Part shown: positions 1 through 12,849 of the stretch, piece after piece | Numbering within the stretch: the stretch's first letter is position 1 | How the letters are laid out: every line of letters starts with the position of its first letter | Assembly: GCF_037975245.1 (NCBI RefSeq) | Contig: NC_092572.1 | Span: 17,958,273 to 18,022,272 of the forward strand | DNA length: 64,000 nt | Direction of reading: 5' to 3' | From: Apostichopus japonicus | Lineage: Eukaryota > Echinodermata > Holothuroidea > Aspidochirotida > Stichopodidae | The notes under the pieces: generated by a model | Databases searched by the model: none | Told to the model about the DNA's origin: nothing | What the model saw: only the letters and a program-made list of their open reading frames with translations | Translations under genes and position numbers: made by a program

Positions 1-182
1 AAACGCCTACAGTGGAATTACGATCTTCCTTACCGGTTTCGAACCTCTGGACATACAATCAGCGTCCATAGCCTAGTGGTTAGGGTGTCCGCGTACAGAG
101 CGGGAGGCCCGTGGTTCGAATCCCGGTGGAGGCTGAAAGTTTTTTCACTGTTCTTGATTTTCCAACTCATTACGATTTTCAT
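1..182 (+). mobile_element. tRNA-Val-like SINE (plus copy, may extend left of window)
   Basis: A pol III head is visible at about 66-137: A-box-like TAGCCTAGTGGTTAGGGTG and B-box GGTTCGAATCCCG, with an arm layout resembling tRNA-Val. About 60 bases of conserved sequence precede the head, and an AT-rich tail follows. A second copy lies inverted at 39938-40124 and matches over the 5' extension, head and tail, which is what identifies it as a dispersed element rather than a tRNA gene. Both copies run into a (TA)n tract. It has no coding capacity. The true 5' end could be before base 1. Confidence 0.8.
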
Positions 183-210
183 TTATATATATATATATAT
201 ATATATATAT
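183..210. repeat. (TA)n microsatellite, SINE tail
   Basis: This short TA run follows the SINE tail directly, as in the inverted copy near 39.9 kb. Confidence 0.9.
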
Positions 211-1120
211 GAATATTGATGTTTGGACTTGTCACTCCTTTCACTATAGAGTAATAGTTCACTATAGAGTAATAGAACACTTTTGTCGTGAGATGTTAAC
301 CTATACACCAAATACCTGACTTCTAAGTAGTTTATTAGGTTACAGTGCGCTACATATACTGTTGTTGTTTATTAGGAACCCTTACAACTTCTTAATTATT
401 CACCTGAAGTATTATATTTTCGTATGCAAGACAAGTAACACCGAGCCAAATATCGATGATTTCTTTTATAAATTTAAATTTGCTTTGAGCGTCGAAAGTT
501 TAAATTATTTTAAGCGAAAGCAGCCACGGAAAAATAAAGTGAATTTCCCGGAGCTTAGAAAAGCCTTTTCATATTGTCCAAACCTGTTTACGTAGAAGTT
601 TCTTATTTAGCTGTGTGTAGTGCAAATGGTTTCCTTTGCTGTCTACTTACATTAACTGATACTTACTGCAGTTGCTTGAATATGTAACAGACCATACCAT
701 TGTTGTTTTTTCAATGTATAATTTTAATGTGTACCATGTTAAGTGATCGTGAATACATATGGAGGAGGAAAAAAAAAAAAAAAGGAACCGTTGGTTTATT
801 ACAAGGTTAGAAAGCTGCTATTCCCTCATCTTAGAATTATCATTAAGCTAATTAGCCTGCAGGTGGATTAGGTTGTTACCAAGGACAACTAACCAGCACT
901 GGTATCTTTAATCCATTAGTTAATATAGCAACTAGCGAACTGTTGGAAAGTCGCTGGTAATCGGTAATATGTAATAATGAAAATAGAACCAGCTGCGATA
1001 TGTAATACCACATTGCCAGTGAGACTCTTAATGACTGAATTAATAATTGCTCTGAGAACAGCATAATGCATGCACAAACGATATCAAATTAAACAATGAC
1101 ATTATTATTTTATTGTTATA
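211..1120. other. non-coding stretch, nothing recognised
   Basis: AT-rich sequence with short chance ORFs only (for example 362-595). A poly-A run lies near 770-783. No splice-flanked coding segment was found. Confidence 0.5.
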
Positions 1121-1180
1121 CAAAATTTCTATAGCGCTTTATCCAATCAGAAATTGCTCTAAGGCGCTTTACAGTAAAAT
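1121..1180. repeat. dispersed-repeat-like motif with paired AGCGCTTTA / GGCGCTTTA
   Basis: Two GCGCTTTA words about 30 bases apart, preceded by TTTCTATA, resemble the ends of dispersed repeats common in invertebrate deuterostome genomes. Only one copy is seen here, so family membership is from memory, not shown. Confidence 0.35.
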
Positions 1181-1289
1181 ACATACAAACAAGATATACA
1201 CATATACAAACAAAATATACAAACAAACAAACAAACTAAATAATATATTATATATTAACTGGTAGCATCAGATACAGTAGTTGTACTAT

Positions 1290-1690
1290 ACTGTACACTG
1301 TTGAAAGTAAATGCAATATGTATATGTCGTAGGTCTATATATATATATACCAAACACTAACAGTCTACATAATACCATATTTCCGTGTAAACTGTTGAAA
1401 GTATATGTATACTATTGATATGTCGTAGGTCTATATGTATAAACCAAACACTAACAGTCTACTTAATATGATATTTCCGTGTAAAACTGTTGAAAGTATA
1501 TGTATACTATTGATATGTCGTAGGTTTATATCTATATACCAACCACTAACAGTCTACTTAATACAATATTTCCGTGTAAACTGTTGAAAGTATATGTATA
1601 CTATTGATATGTCGTAGGTATATATCTACCTCATTTCCGTGTAAACTGTTGAACTAACAGTCTACTTAATATTAACACTTATTAACACTA
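1290..1690. repeat. degenerate tandem repeat, units about 90-100 bp, about 4 copies
   Basis: The words GTCGTAGGT, CCGTGTAAACTGTTGAA and CTAACAGTCTACTTAATA recur in the same order at roughly 90-100 base spacing (GTCGTAGGT near 1328, 1427, 1518 and 1612). The last unit is shortened and scrambled. Confidence 0.75.
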
Positions 1691-4149
1691 ACAGTCAACT
1701 TAATATGATATTTCCATACCGTTCGCAATGGATTACAAAAAAATTCTCTCAAAACGGTGAAACCAACAACAACAACTATACCGAGATTAACAACAAAAAC
1801 AACAACTTGCTTACAAATAGACCTCAGGCTCTACATAAACATGAACGACACACTGTTCACATGTGTATGTATATAATGAAAACGCACAGTGTGACACGAT
1901 GGAACCTTACTTGATCCACAATTAACACTGATTCACGCGGTCACTTCTATCTTTTGAAGACGTCCAAATAAATAAAAAAAACATTCTATATATTAATAAA
2001 GTGCGATGCGCAGCCCAAATGTCAGTGCATGTAATATTTTCAATAGAGTTTGTTAGATGCTGCTTTACAGCAAACCATTCAAACGTTTTTGTTTTTGTGA
2101 GTCGAAAATAGATTTCATAACATTTAAAAACCTGGAGAGTTTTGAGTTGATATATGAGAAAAATTCGCTTTGCTAATCAGTTTTTGTTTCAAATATGACA
2201 ACACTTTTGAAATTGCCCTTCATCATGTGATCAATACTATAATATGAGAAAAGATAGTTGCATACAATATATGTTGGAAATAAGAGTAAAATTGATAAAA
2301 GAATACAGAAACTTTCATTTGATGACGAAAAATCTGGTAAATGAGCAACTGAACACAGCCTGGGACATTATAAACAAACTTGAAAAAAAGCAAAGGAATT
2401 GTTAGTTCGAACGGGATTTGAACCGACTACTCCAGAAAAGAAAAGAAAAAAAAAACATTAAATGATGATCAATAATCGTCTTTTTTTAATACTTTATAAA
2501 TTATCATAATATTCTAGTGAGAAAAAAAGTTCTATTTTTACAGTATCGGGTCGTGAGTTCAGAATTTAATGATATACCTATATAGAACGTGAGATTTCGA
2601 GTCTTATATAGTAAACACCAGTTTGATTGGTATAGCTGTTTGATGTTGTAGTTTCTCGCTAACTTCAACCTTTCGACTTATTGACGCCTCTCGGGTAAGA
2701 CAGATTCATTACACTATAATGTAAACAGCATACAAACAGAGTGTAAATCATGGCAGGAATCTCATCTTCAAATGGCTCTATAGAAATAAAATATCTATAA
2801 AATAAATATCTAAAAACAGGATACATTTCAACAGTTTTCGATATTATTTATGGCTTCTCGCTGTCCTGCGTGTTATTACGATAGCGACAGTATAGAGGTA
2901 GGCTAAGGGGTCGGTACAGTGAACAGAGATAGGGTCCACTTATATATGTACTGTACAATGTTTGAGTATAGCAATCATTATTTGATATACGCACGCGACT
3001 GAATTATTTGCTTACGTTAAAAACTGGCGTGAAACCTGTTCGATCTTAAGATAGGATCCTAGAGAGTGAGATGGTTTATTTCGGAATGGGTGAGCAAGAG
3101 TAATTTTAATGGTAGGACGTTTAACTTTCCTCTTCGCGGGGGGGGGGGGGGGAGTGGAGGGTAGCTAAGATCAGATATGTAGTAGGCGCCTACGCGAATA
3201 CGACAGCATGCGTATTAGAGTAAAAATATAGAAATCTCATTGTTTTGAGTATACACGTGTGAGTACAAGCTAGTACTTATTATGATTAATAACCGAACTG
3301 AAATCTTAGATATATTTTATCAAATATAAAAATACGTAAAATCAACTATTAAGAATTAACTGGAAGAAATATATCAACATTTGGAGGGCAAAATAAAAAA
3401 TTGTTTGTACTTTTTTAAATTTAAAATTACGTGGTTAACAGAATTAGGGCAAAATGTGTTAGAAATTGGTTCAGAATCAGCAAAACGATGAAGTTAGTTT
3501 CCGTTTGAATATAAACTTTTGGGAGGAAATTAACTCCGAGACCTCCGTTGAATACGTATAAGATTCTTTGTTGGCAAAGATCGTGAAGTTGTCTTCAAAG
3601 AATCTCTCATGTGGCGTAGATTGTGGTGGGTAGGGGTGAAGGGTAGGGGGTGGGGCGGGAGGGGTAAGGCAAAGCGTAGTGATTATCATCACACCTCTTC
3701 GCACGCCATTGTCATTACTGAAACTATAAAGTACTCTATTTGACAAATAAACTTATATACGATAAAGGTAAAGAGATATAACTACATAAATTAAGTTCTA
3801 TATGTTTAGTAAGGAATGTTCCTATGTGTCTAAGTTGACAGAATATCGATAACTTTGAATAAATTGCTTTTAGATGTTTATAGTTTGTCAGCAATTCTGG
3901 AATATATGACGCTTCTTTCTTCGAGTGTTATCGAAATTTAACAACTTGTTTTCATTTACTTATGTTACTTTAAAATGACTTTTTCGCTTCGTTTTGAATT
4001 TTGTTTGTGACAAGTTTAAATACTAAATGAACGAAACAGTTATTTACAGTTGTCAGCATTCCTAGCAAATGTGATGCTTCTCATCTTCGAGTATTATGGA
4101 GAAGAATGACTCATATTACTTGAAAGGGTCTTGAATTTATCACTCATTA
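1691..4149. other. non-coding stretch with G-run and GT-rich tract
   Basis: No supported gene. A G-run lies near 3138-3152, and a purine-rich GGGTAGGGGGTGGGG tract near 3625-3668. A B-box-like word in reverse orientation near 2405-2430 is too weak to call as a tRNA or SINE. Confidence 0.5.
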
Positions 4150-4150
4150 C

Positions 4151-4192
<42 letters not shown>
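4150..4192. repeat. (TA)n microsatellite
   Basis: Near-pure TA dinucleotides broken by a single CATA. Confidence 0.9.
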
Positions 4193-4632
4193 TTAAAACG
4201 ACAAGTCATTGAAAACGCTCGTAAATAATTCTATTTGAATATTTGTTTTAATATTCCTCCCTCCCCCAAATAAAAAAAAAAAAAAAAATCGAAGCTAATA
4301 ATTTTGTTTTTCATATTGAGCCTTTTTCTCTGTAATTGATATGAAACATATTTCCCTAGAGATGACAGCTTATATATAAATCATGTTGGATTTTACAGGA
4401 TGGTAAAGAGCATGTACAATAAAGAAATGTGGCAACAGATACGTGAAATGAAAAGTTTTGAGTTCTCGGTATCAAAATGAGATGCGATGCCTCCTGCGCG
4501 TTGTGATATGTATTAATAACTTGGAGTAATGTGAAAAACTACAATACGTGGTAGGTTGTACGGAAGCATGCATTAGGCAGTCGTTAACTGGTGTTAAAGG
4601 CGTTCTATGATGCGATAGTGTCATATAATCTC

Positions 4633-4636
<4 letters not shown>

Positions 4637-4668
<32 letters not shown>
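4637..4668. repeat. (TA)n microsatellite
   Basis: Pure TA dinucleotide run. The sequence on either side, to about 5727, shows no supported gene. Confidence 0.9.
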
Positions 4669-4669
<1 letters not shown>

Positions 4670-5727
4670 GTTCTTCTTCCCAATAATCGTTCTTAGCTAC
4701 CCATCGTTAGTTACTTTCTATTGGTTACTAGCCTTTACGTTCATGTCTAACAATCACCCACATATTACATTTATTCCCCTGGTGATCAATGATTTAGCTG
4801 TACATCAGTTAGCTATACAAGAGACCTACTACATGGTCACTTGAGTTTAGTTTGAAAATAAAAACAATTTGCCTTCCAATGAAAGGAACGGGCTTGACCA
4901 TAGAAACTGTCACATGCAAGTCTTGTAAACAAACAAGTAGCTGCGGGTATAGACTGTCAACTATATATTCACATATTAAATTGATAATCTTTTTCAATCA
5001 TTAATGAACTAATATTCACATAGCACTAATACAGGCACGTTAACTTGACATGGTAACACACAAACCAACATTCAAACGTTTAAATCGACAGCAAATTGTT
5101 TTTTTTTTCTTCAAACAAACACAGTCCAGTAAACATAAAAAGTCTTTTGTCTTGAGTTATTGTCATTATGTCTCGCCATTGTGCGCACGAGAAATAACAT
5201 TTTGGTTAATTATTATTATTTTCTTAAAGTCTTTTGATTCTTGGGGGAACAACAGAAAATTGTCAAATTTAGTTATCGATGAAACAAGATAAAAACATTT
5301 GCAGAATATGATGTAAAACCCAACCTTCGTTTGCCCGAAGCTTGTTGTCCATAAGTCAACGCAAAGTGGCCTTAGCGCAATTATACGCGCTAATTGCGTT
5401 TGTTGCTAGGTAACCACTCATAGGATTAGAAGTAAGGTCTCATTAACTATTTTAATCATTTATCTAGTACAATACGCGGCGAACAAGGAGTAACAGTAAC
5501 CACGCTGATTGTCGCATGCAGTGGTTAGGAAATAGAATATACAATTACTGACAGATAGGATAAAAACAAAATGATAAATGGTTACTTCATGGTGGAAAAT
5601 CAACTACTGTTAAATCAGATAAAACAGAAAAAATAATTGCTTCATAACGACTGATTGGTTTCACGAATATCCATGGAATGAAGTGAACTTAAAGAAAACA
5701 ACTATTTCTTGCTTTTCAAGGAAAAAA

Positions 5728-6327
5728 ATTGCTGGAAACTTTCTGCATCGTTAGGTTAATGCACCTGGCAACAGCAAGGTTGAATGACGTCATCAGGTCA
5801 AAATTGCTGGAAACTCTCTGCATCGTTAGGTTAATGCACCTTGCAACGGCAAGGTCGAATGACGTCATCGGGTCAAAATTGCTGGAAACTCTCTGCATCG
5901 TTAGGTTAATGCACCTGGCAACAGCAAGGTTGAATGATGTCATCGGGTCAAAAGTACTGGAAACTTTCTGCATCGTTAGGTTAATGCATCTGGCAACGGC
6001 AAGATCGAATGATGTCATCGGGTCAAAATTACTGGAAACTTTCTGCATCGTTAGGTTAATGCACCTGGCAACAGCAAGGTCGAATGACGTCATCAGGTCA
6101 AAATTGCTGGAAACTCTCTGCATCGTTAGGTTAATGTACCTTGCAACAGCAAGGTCGAATGACGTCATCGGGTCAAAATTGCTGGAAACTCTCTGCATCG
6201 TTAGGTTAATGCACCTGGCAACAGCAAGGTCGAATGATGTCATCAGGTCAAAATTGCTGGGAACTCTCTGCATCGTTAGGTTGATGCATCTGGTAAGGGC
6301 AAGGTTGAGTGATGTCATCGGGTCCAT
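5728..6327. repeat. 75-bp minisatellite, 8 copies, each with a CRE-like site
   Basis: CATCGTTAGG starts at 5746, 5821, 5896, 5971, 6046, 6121, 6196 and 6271, so the period is exactly 75. Each unit carries TGACGTCA (5785, 5860, 6085, 6160) or its one-base variant TGATGTCA (5935, 6010, 6235, 6310). Because 75 is 25 codons, both strands stay open as roughly 200-codon ORFs. These are repeat artefacts: they have no start context, splice evidence or domain. TGACGTCA is the textbook CREB/ATF site; whether it is bound here is unknown. Confidence 0.92.
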
Positions 6328-8129
6328 TGTAATGCATGCCTTTGTTTTTTCTTCATAACTATTCTGTTATTTATCCACAGAGGAAAAATTTTATCGAGAA
6401 GAGTTGCATTTTTAACGAAACTTTCGACTTGTCTTTGTGTGTGTGCATAGAACATGCTGGCTCAACAGAGATACCAAGAGAACAAATAAACAATGTAAAG
6501 AAAAATCAAGAAACTGAAAAAGATTAAGATTGTCGTGATCGTTATCACAGCTCACCTTTTGTGTCTCACTGTTGAAATAATTAACGGTTTAATCAGTCAA
6601 TTTCAGGTTACATGCTGTCAACAATATCGAAAGTTATGGACAATATGAATGAGTTTGCAACAAATAGTGTTTAAATATTCGGCGTTCCATAAAATATCAG
6701 CAAACATGATACTAAAGCACAGTGTGTATACTGTATATAAAGTTGTTTAATATATCACTTTGAAGGTCTGTTTCACGCTGCATCTATAATTTTGACAGAG
6801 ATGTGAAATTATCTATTTCTAATTCAATAATTTGATATCAGCCTTTTCGAGGTCGACTTTAAAGGTTGACTAATGAATCTATACACCGGTCCTGTTCATA
6901 AAGAAAGTTCATAAGGTCAGCGCCATCTGATCTGCTGTGAGTTGTGATATGAACAATTCGGTCAGCCGCCATCTCGAGAAAATAAATTTTCTAATTGAAC
7001 TTCCAAATTTTGCTTCCGAGAGTCTTGCTGTGTTATTTCACCGCTAACTCATTTCACATCGCCTCATTACTTATTCTTCTTATTCTTTGGTTGCTCGAGG
7101 CGACGGATTTGAAAATTGAATTTCACGTCAAGTTGATTGCAGTGACCAGTCTTTGATGGATAACTTCGACCTTAATTGTCAAGTTTGAAGTTAGCAACGC
7201 ATTCCGTCTCTCTCTCTCTCTCTCTCTCTCTCTACAACACAAACACACAATCCTTAGTACACACAATTGTTATTCTATTTGTTTTTAGCTCTATGTTTGT
7301 TTTCTTACCGTATAGTCTGTTCACATAACATCACATAGCCTACACAAACACAACCATATACACATATTCACACATGAAAACGCCTTTGGATGGTTGAATA
7401 GGGGGATAGGGGAGTAGGTGGGGAGTAGGAGGGGGTGAGAGGGGAGGTGGTTTGAGTACCGGTCTTTATGATTGTTAGGAATTTATTTATGAAAAACAAA
7501 CTAAAGGTACTATTTATATATCTTGAAGAGATTCAGAACATTCAATCCTTGCTTGCGACGAAGCAAAGGTAAAAAAGTAATAAAATAAAATCACCAAAAA
7601 TCACCGAAAAGCACCAAAGTTATTTAATACTCATATATTATTTGAATAAAATATTTTTTGATTACTTTCTTATTTTAAATATAATTTATGTACATCATGC
7701 TAAACGCGCGACGTTGTTTTCATTAAACTTGAAAGCCACTGATTTTCGGAATATTGACCTATTTTACAATTATGAAAAATAACTAATAAAGTCCGGCAAA
7801 ACCTGAGCACATTACACTTTTAGTCTGTGTCCGGACTGCTGTTTTATAATCTGATTTATAACAGCTTCTAAGGAGACAAATTACCATAATTTATTTTCAA
7901 ATAGACATCGTCACATTTACCCGTTGTGGTTAACTTGGGTTAGGGAGATATGTGTTGACGATAAGCCCCAGTTGTGATTAATTTATTTATTTTGTAACTT
8001 TTATGGAAAACGTTAATCGTCGAAGCAATTCTCAACCTAGCATTCGGTTTCGCGGTTAAGGTTGGCTTCATTTTCAATTTTCAAGTAGAACAATCTTTTT
8101 TTTTTATAGTTATTCTGTTTCTCTTCTGT
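6328..8129. other. non-coding stretch with (CT)n and G-rich tract
   Basis: No supported gene. (TC)n lies at about 7207-7233, and a G-rich run with many GGGG/GGGGG blocks at about 7395-7452. Confidence 0.5.
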
Positions 8130-8255
8130 CCGTAGTATATATATATGAGATAACACTTGAGTTAACCGACCAATCAGAATTGAGTACAAATATCCGTCCC
8201 ATTTGTATTCATACGCTACAGTTTGTGTATCGATTACAAGCCTCGTGAAACAAAG
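8130..8255 (+). promoter_or_regulatory. candidate promoter plus non-coding first exon
   Basis: A perfect CCAAT box (CCAATCAG at 8170-8177) lies about 85 bases upstream of a strong donor, CAAAG|GTAAGT, at 8255/8256. A TATA-like stretch is at 8137-8147 and a weaker one at 8185-8193. The segment before the donor has no ORF, so it would be a 5' UTR exon. No downstream exon was matched to it, so this is a candidate only. Confidence 0.3.
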
Positions 8256-10141
8256 GTAAGTATCTTAATGGGTGTACAGTCATGTTGTCACTGATTGACA
8301 AAGCCATTAACATTCAAATGTAAGCTCGTAAAGATCCTATGGAAATGTCGTAAACCTTGGCATGTGAAGTACATCAGCTAAGGAATTGCGTTATTTTGTT
8401 TAAGGAACTGCGGCACGTGAATTCGAATTACACCCTTAAAAATTGCGCCTAACTGTGATAATAAGTAGGTGATTGGCAGAACTAGGACATCATATACGAT
8501 ACTATAAGCCTATCTTGAAGATAGAAACTAAAGTCAGCAACAGTTAAAGGGACACGTTCGGAGTAAAGTGAAGCAGGACATTCCCTTGATTGTGACGCTT
8601 GCCCATTAGACGAAGATATACCCACAACAGAAAATTAATTGTTATATAATAGATATTTGTTTCGATATCAATGTGCCACATCATATCATTTCCTCAAGAA
8701 GGTATCTTTACTTTTCAAAACGAGAATTGATGCATATACTTTCTAATAAAGAACGATATACTGTTATATCAGACTAAAGGTCTAGCTTAATTTGCACATT
8801 GAAACCAAAAGTTTAGATTGAAGAGGTGCAACTTTCATCGATTAATCATGGCTTATTAACAGAAGATTATACCATAATTAGGAAAGGGGGAAATCATTTA
8901 CACGGTTCATTAGAAACAATAGACTATTGATTGGTTGGATCTGTAACGCCGTAAGTAACGTTAGTCAATTAAAACCGACGTGTAGTTTTGGTGACAATGT
9001 TGTGTAATGCCGAGATAGTGTTACAATTTATCAGTATATGTTGTGAAACCTGTAGTACGACAGAATTTGGAACGTCCCCTTCCGATGGACCATAACAATG
9101 GCGCTCTCTCCTTGGACCCCAGATTGAGTTGCAACCCGTACCCCCTCCCCCCTCCCCCTCCCCTTACTCCCTCCCTGGACCCGAGACACTTTGATGAGTC
9201 ACACGACTTCCTGGAATAACTGATCGTTCGACTAACACGTGTTAAGAAATTACAACCACGGCGCCATGTTTAACGAATCGAGTAAAAATGCAAGTATCTG
9301 ATATTAATATGTTGTTTTAGGAAAATGTTAGCATACGTGTATGACTGCAAGGACGATCTTTTAAGTGTATAAGAGCTTGCTAAACATTTCAATTTAAACT
9401 AATTTTCAAAGCAATCATCGTGGTTAACGTCAGCGAAGTTCTTATTTGCAACAAACAACTCAATTTTCTTTACTAAAGAACCAAACCTCTGAACGCCTCT
9501 GAGCAATACCGTCCTATTAAATGTGTGTACAATTTGAATACGTTGATACTAAAAATCGGCGTTCTCTCTTTCCCTTAAATTCTAGATTTAAGACAGGCAC
9601 GAGTAAAATGTTCACGTGTACGGGAATTCGTCATTAATCCATAAGAGAATAATTTGGAAATCAACCCATGTAGAAAGCCAAGAGGGATCACATTTCGTTT
9701 GGTTTGTTAAGTTAGAGTTGCAGGTTGTTCATTAAACACCTTCCTTTCACAGGTCAAAACAGTAGAAGAATTGATCCAACCTCTCTTAGCGACACGCATG
9801 CGTAATGCGACAAATAAGTCAACGCCCACTTGTGTATCATTTTACGTAAACATCTTTTAAGTCAAAATATCGAGCCGTTGCAGAAGAGAAACTGAAGCAA
9901 ATCTTGAAAAGAAAAGTATAATAAAGGGTAAACAGTGCACATGCTGGTGAGAAATTAAATTTCGACTTAATTGACAAGTAATTGGCAGCTGCATGTTGAT
10001 CAAAATCGCTTCAGTTCAATAGGTTGTATGTATAGTAATTTATTATGACAGGGAAGATTGGATTACCTGCACAAATTTGTGTTAGGATCCTGTATTATCC
10101 GAATTCGATATCCAACCATTCTTTTTCTGATAAATAATAAT

Positions 10142-10147
<6 letters not shown>
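8256..10147. other. non-coding stretch
   Basis: No supported gene. A C-rich run (CCCCTCCCCCCTCCCCCTCC) lies near 9141-9170. Confidence 0.5.
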
Positions 10148-10189
<42 letters not shown>

Positions 10190-10233
10190 ATATTATATAC
10201 ATATCTTATATATATATATATCAATATATATCA

Positions 10234-10285
<52 letters not shown>
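10148..10285. repeat. compound (TA)n-(TG)n microsatellite
   Basis: TA dinucleotides with a few interruptions up to about 10260, then (TG)n to about 10285. The 113-codon ORF over it is mostly Ile/Tyr and Cys/Val dipeptides and is an artefact. Confidence 0.92.
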
Positions 10286-11153
10286 ATATGCGGATTCCCC
10301 TTGGTACATATGAGTACCGGTGCGAGTACTTTGAGGCTTAAGCTCGAGTACACAATCTTACAGTATATTATCTATTTATCTATACAAGATATGCTATAGA
10401 TTCCACGAGTAGGAGTAAAAGTAGTACAAATCCACGAGGAGTGGGGTTGGTAGGGGGGAGGGGCAAATAACTGTGATCTAATATTAATGTACGAGTATCC
10501 GGATCAGCTACAAGTTTTATTCTGTAACGCACATATCATTGCAATTATAATCCATATCGCATGAGTTATATTTGGGTACACAATCTCAGTCTAAAAATAC
10601 AGCAATATAAGATCACAGCATCCACTTATGGAGTTTTTTGTTAGTTATCTGATTGTGTCGGCTCTCTCAGAGAAGATATTCTACGAAACCATTAGGGAGT
10701 TTAAATATGACCGACGAGAAAGCATCAAAAGTGAAAAAAAAAAAAATTTTGTATCGTACCTGATTATTGCGTGTCACGAAAACGAGTTCAGAGTCAAATA
10801 AATCAGTAAATGAAACTCTACAAATTGATCGGAAAAAGCTTTCAGAATTCCATATTCCGTGACAAGGGTTTTTATTTTACATTATTTTATTTATTTTCTT
10901 TTATAATTGATGAGTCACACAGTACTTCGTGTAATCCAAAGAACGGTCTTGCTCAAATGACAAAAGGGTGTCATATATTCCCACATGAGATTATATTAAG
11001 TTCTAAACTCAAGTTTTAAAGTGAACGAAATGTCACGTGACAATGTATTTTCTTTAAAAATTAAATTGTTCTGATGCAGATCAATGCGTGATTAAAGACA
11101 AAAGAAACGATAAATATCTAAAACAGGATGAAACAAAGGAAACAAGGAATGGC

Positions 11154-11154
<1 letters not shown>
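10286..11154. other. non-coding stretch
   Basis: No supported gene. A poly-A run is near 10734-10745. Confidence 0.5.
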
Positions 11155-11194
<40 letters not shown>

Positions 11195-11290
11195 ATATAT
11201 ATATCATATATATAGGCTATATATATATCATATATATATATTTATCTATATCTATTTATATCTTATATATATATTATCTATATATTTATC

Positions 11291-11325
<35 letters not shown>

Positions 11326-11375
11326 TTATCTATATGTATCTATATCTTATATATATATTATCTATATATTTATCT
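11155..11375. repeat. long imperfect (TA)n tract
   Basis: TA dinucleotides interspersed with TATC and TTTATC words. The overlapping Ile/Tyr ORFs are artefacts. Confidence 0.9.
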
Positions 11376-12849
11376 ATTTGAAAATCGATAAGAACATTCT
11401 TAACCCTTTTTGGTATAGAATCGTTATTCAAATCATATAAGTTCATCATATAGGTGCTGCATCAGTTTATCAATTTAGAGCAGTGTAGTGCCGCAGACAT
11501 ACAATGCTTTACATAACGCACACTGCCTCATTAAAAATATAATTAACAATTATGGTTTCTCTCTTGGCCTCGTTTCCCTCCTTTCATTTCCTTTCGTGTT
11601 CGTTTCTGCAAAATATGATCTTCGATTTCGTAAAGCATGCTGTTGCTAGGGACAACGAAGGTCTTGAATCTTGGAGTGTCAGGATGACGCGAGAGCCCAT
11701 ATCCCATAATCACTCGGCTTTATACCGTAATATAAGAATTAATATGGCAAACCTGTCTAAAATTTCATTCGAAAGAAAACGAGGTTTTTCTCCCCTTATT
11801 ATTGCCCTATGGCTACAAAGGTACGAATCACTGTAGACGTATATATAAATATATATTGTGGTTGCTCCCTTGTGTTAATAAATGATTGCGTCGTAGCTCA
11901 TGTATAGGCCGAATCAAAATGTAACTGAAATATTGGAACATGCAACAGGCTATAATATCATTTCAGATGATCTATCTGCGTGGGTTTTCACAGCAAGTAA
12001 CACAAAACAACCTATAATGTCGAGCTGCTCAATTTACCCGATTTAATAAATATACGCCAATTGTAACACAAAGAGAAAGCACATACCAAATATGAGATAA
12101 CATCACCATCAACATAAGGCAGTTTCATTGTATATACGCACGTCTTTGTCATATGCGTCGTCTTGCATGCATTGTTTTAACCACCCCTAGTGCCTGCATC
12201 TCATTATAAATGTCACAAATTCATAGTGCCAACACGATTGAGACGATTTCAAGGGGAAATAAACCCTTCATGTTATACTGCGAAACGTACGTTATGAAGA
12301 GTCCCATATTCTGACCAAAACACAAAATAAGTGTATAGATATGCACTGTAGTATGTGACAGATAAGACTTTAAATCTTTGCTAAAGCTTTCATGAAATAT
12401 AAATAGCAAGCTCATATTATATATAATACTTCTCATTGGTAAGTCAATAGCTTTTAGCCATGCAGTAACGATCACAAAGTTGAATTGAATATTAATTTAA
12501 AAGTCAAGTAAGAATATTTACATTTCCTTTTTTTCCACTGTTTGTCTTCTTGAACGAGTTTTGAATGCATCAAAATTCGAAAAACTATATATACTTATAA
12601 CGACCAATGAAAACATTAATAAGAGTTTGTTAATAGCATACAAGGTTAGAATATGTCAATAATATCAATGTAAATAAAATCAGCCTTATACTATACCTAT
12701 CGTAGAAATTGTTACAAGATAACGGTGTTCAATGAATCACAATATAGACCCACATAGTAAGGGTTTACAACGTCAGCGCTTATATATACGGTATGGAGGG
12801 AAAATATGAGATGTTCGTGTGTATAGTCGACATATATCTCTACATCGTC
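11376..12849. other. non-coding stretch
   Basis: Chance ORFs only (for example 11552-11836, 12221-12475). No domain or splice-flanked segment was recognised. Confidence 0.5.

Noticed and set aside
2401-2440. B-box-like GGTTCAAATCCCG on the minus strand
   Set aside because: No A box or cloverleaf could be fitted around it.
5337-5400. Imperfect palindrome CGCAATTA...TAATTGCG
   Set aside because: Only eight paired bases with a seven- to eight-base loop; expected by chance in a window this size.
10058-10399. 113-codon ORF over a microsatellite
   Set aside because: It encodes Ile-Tyr and Cys-Val dipeptides from (TA)n-(TG)n; no real protein text.
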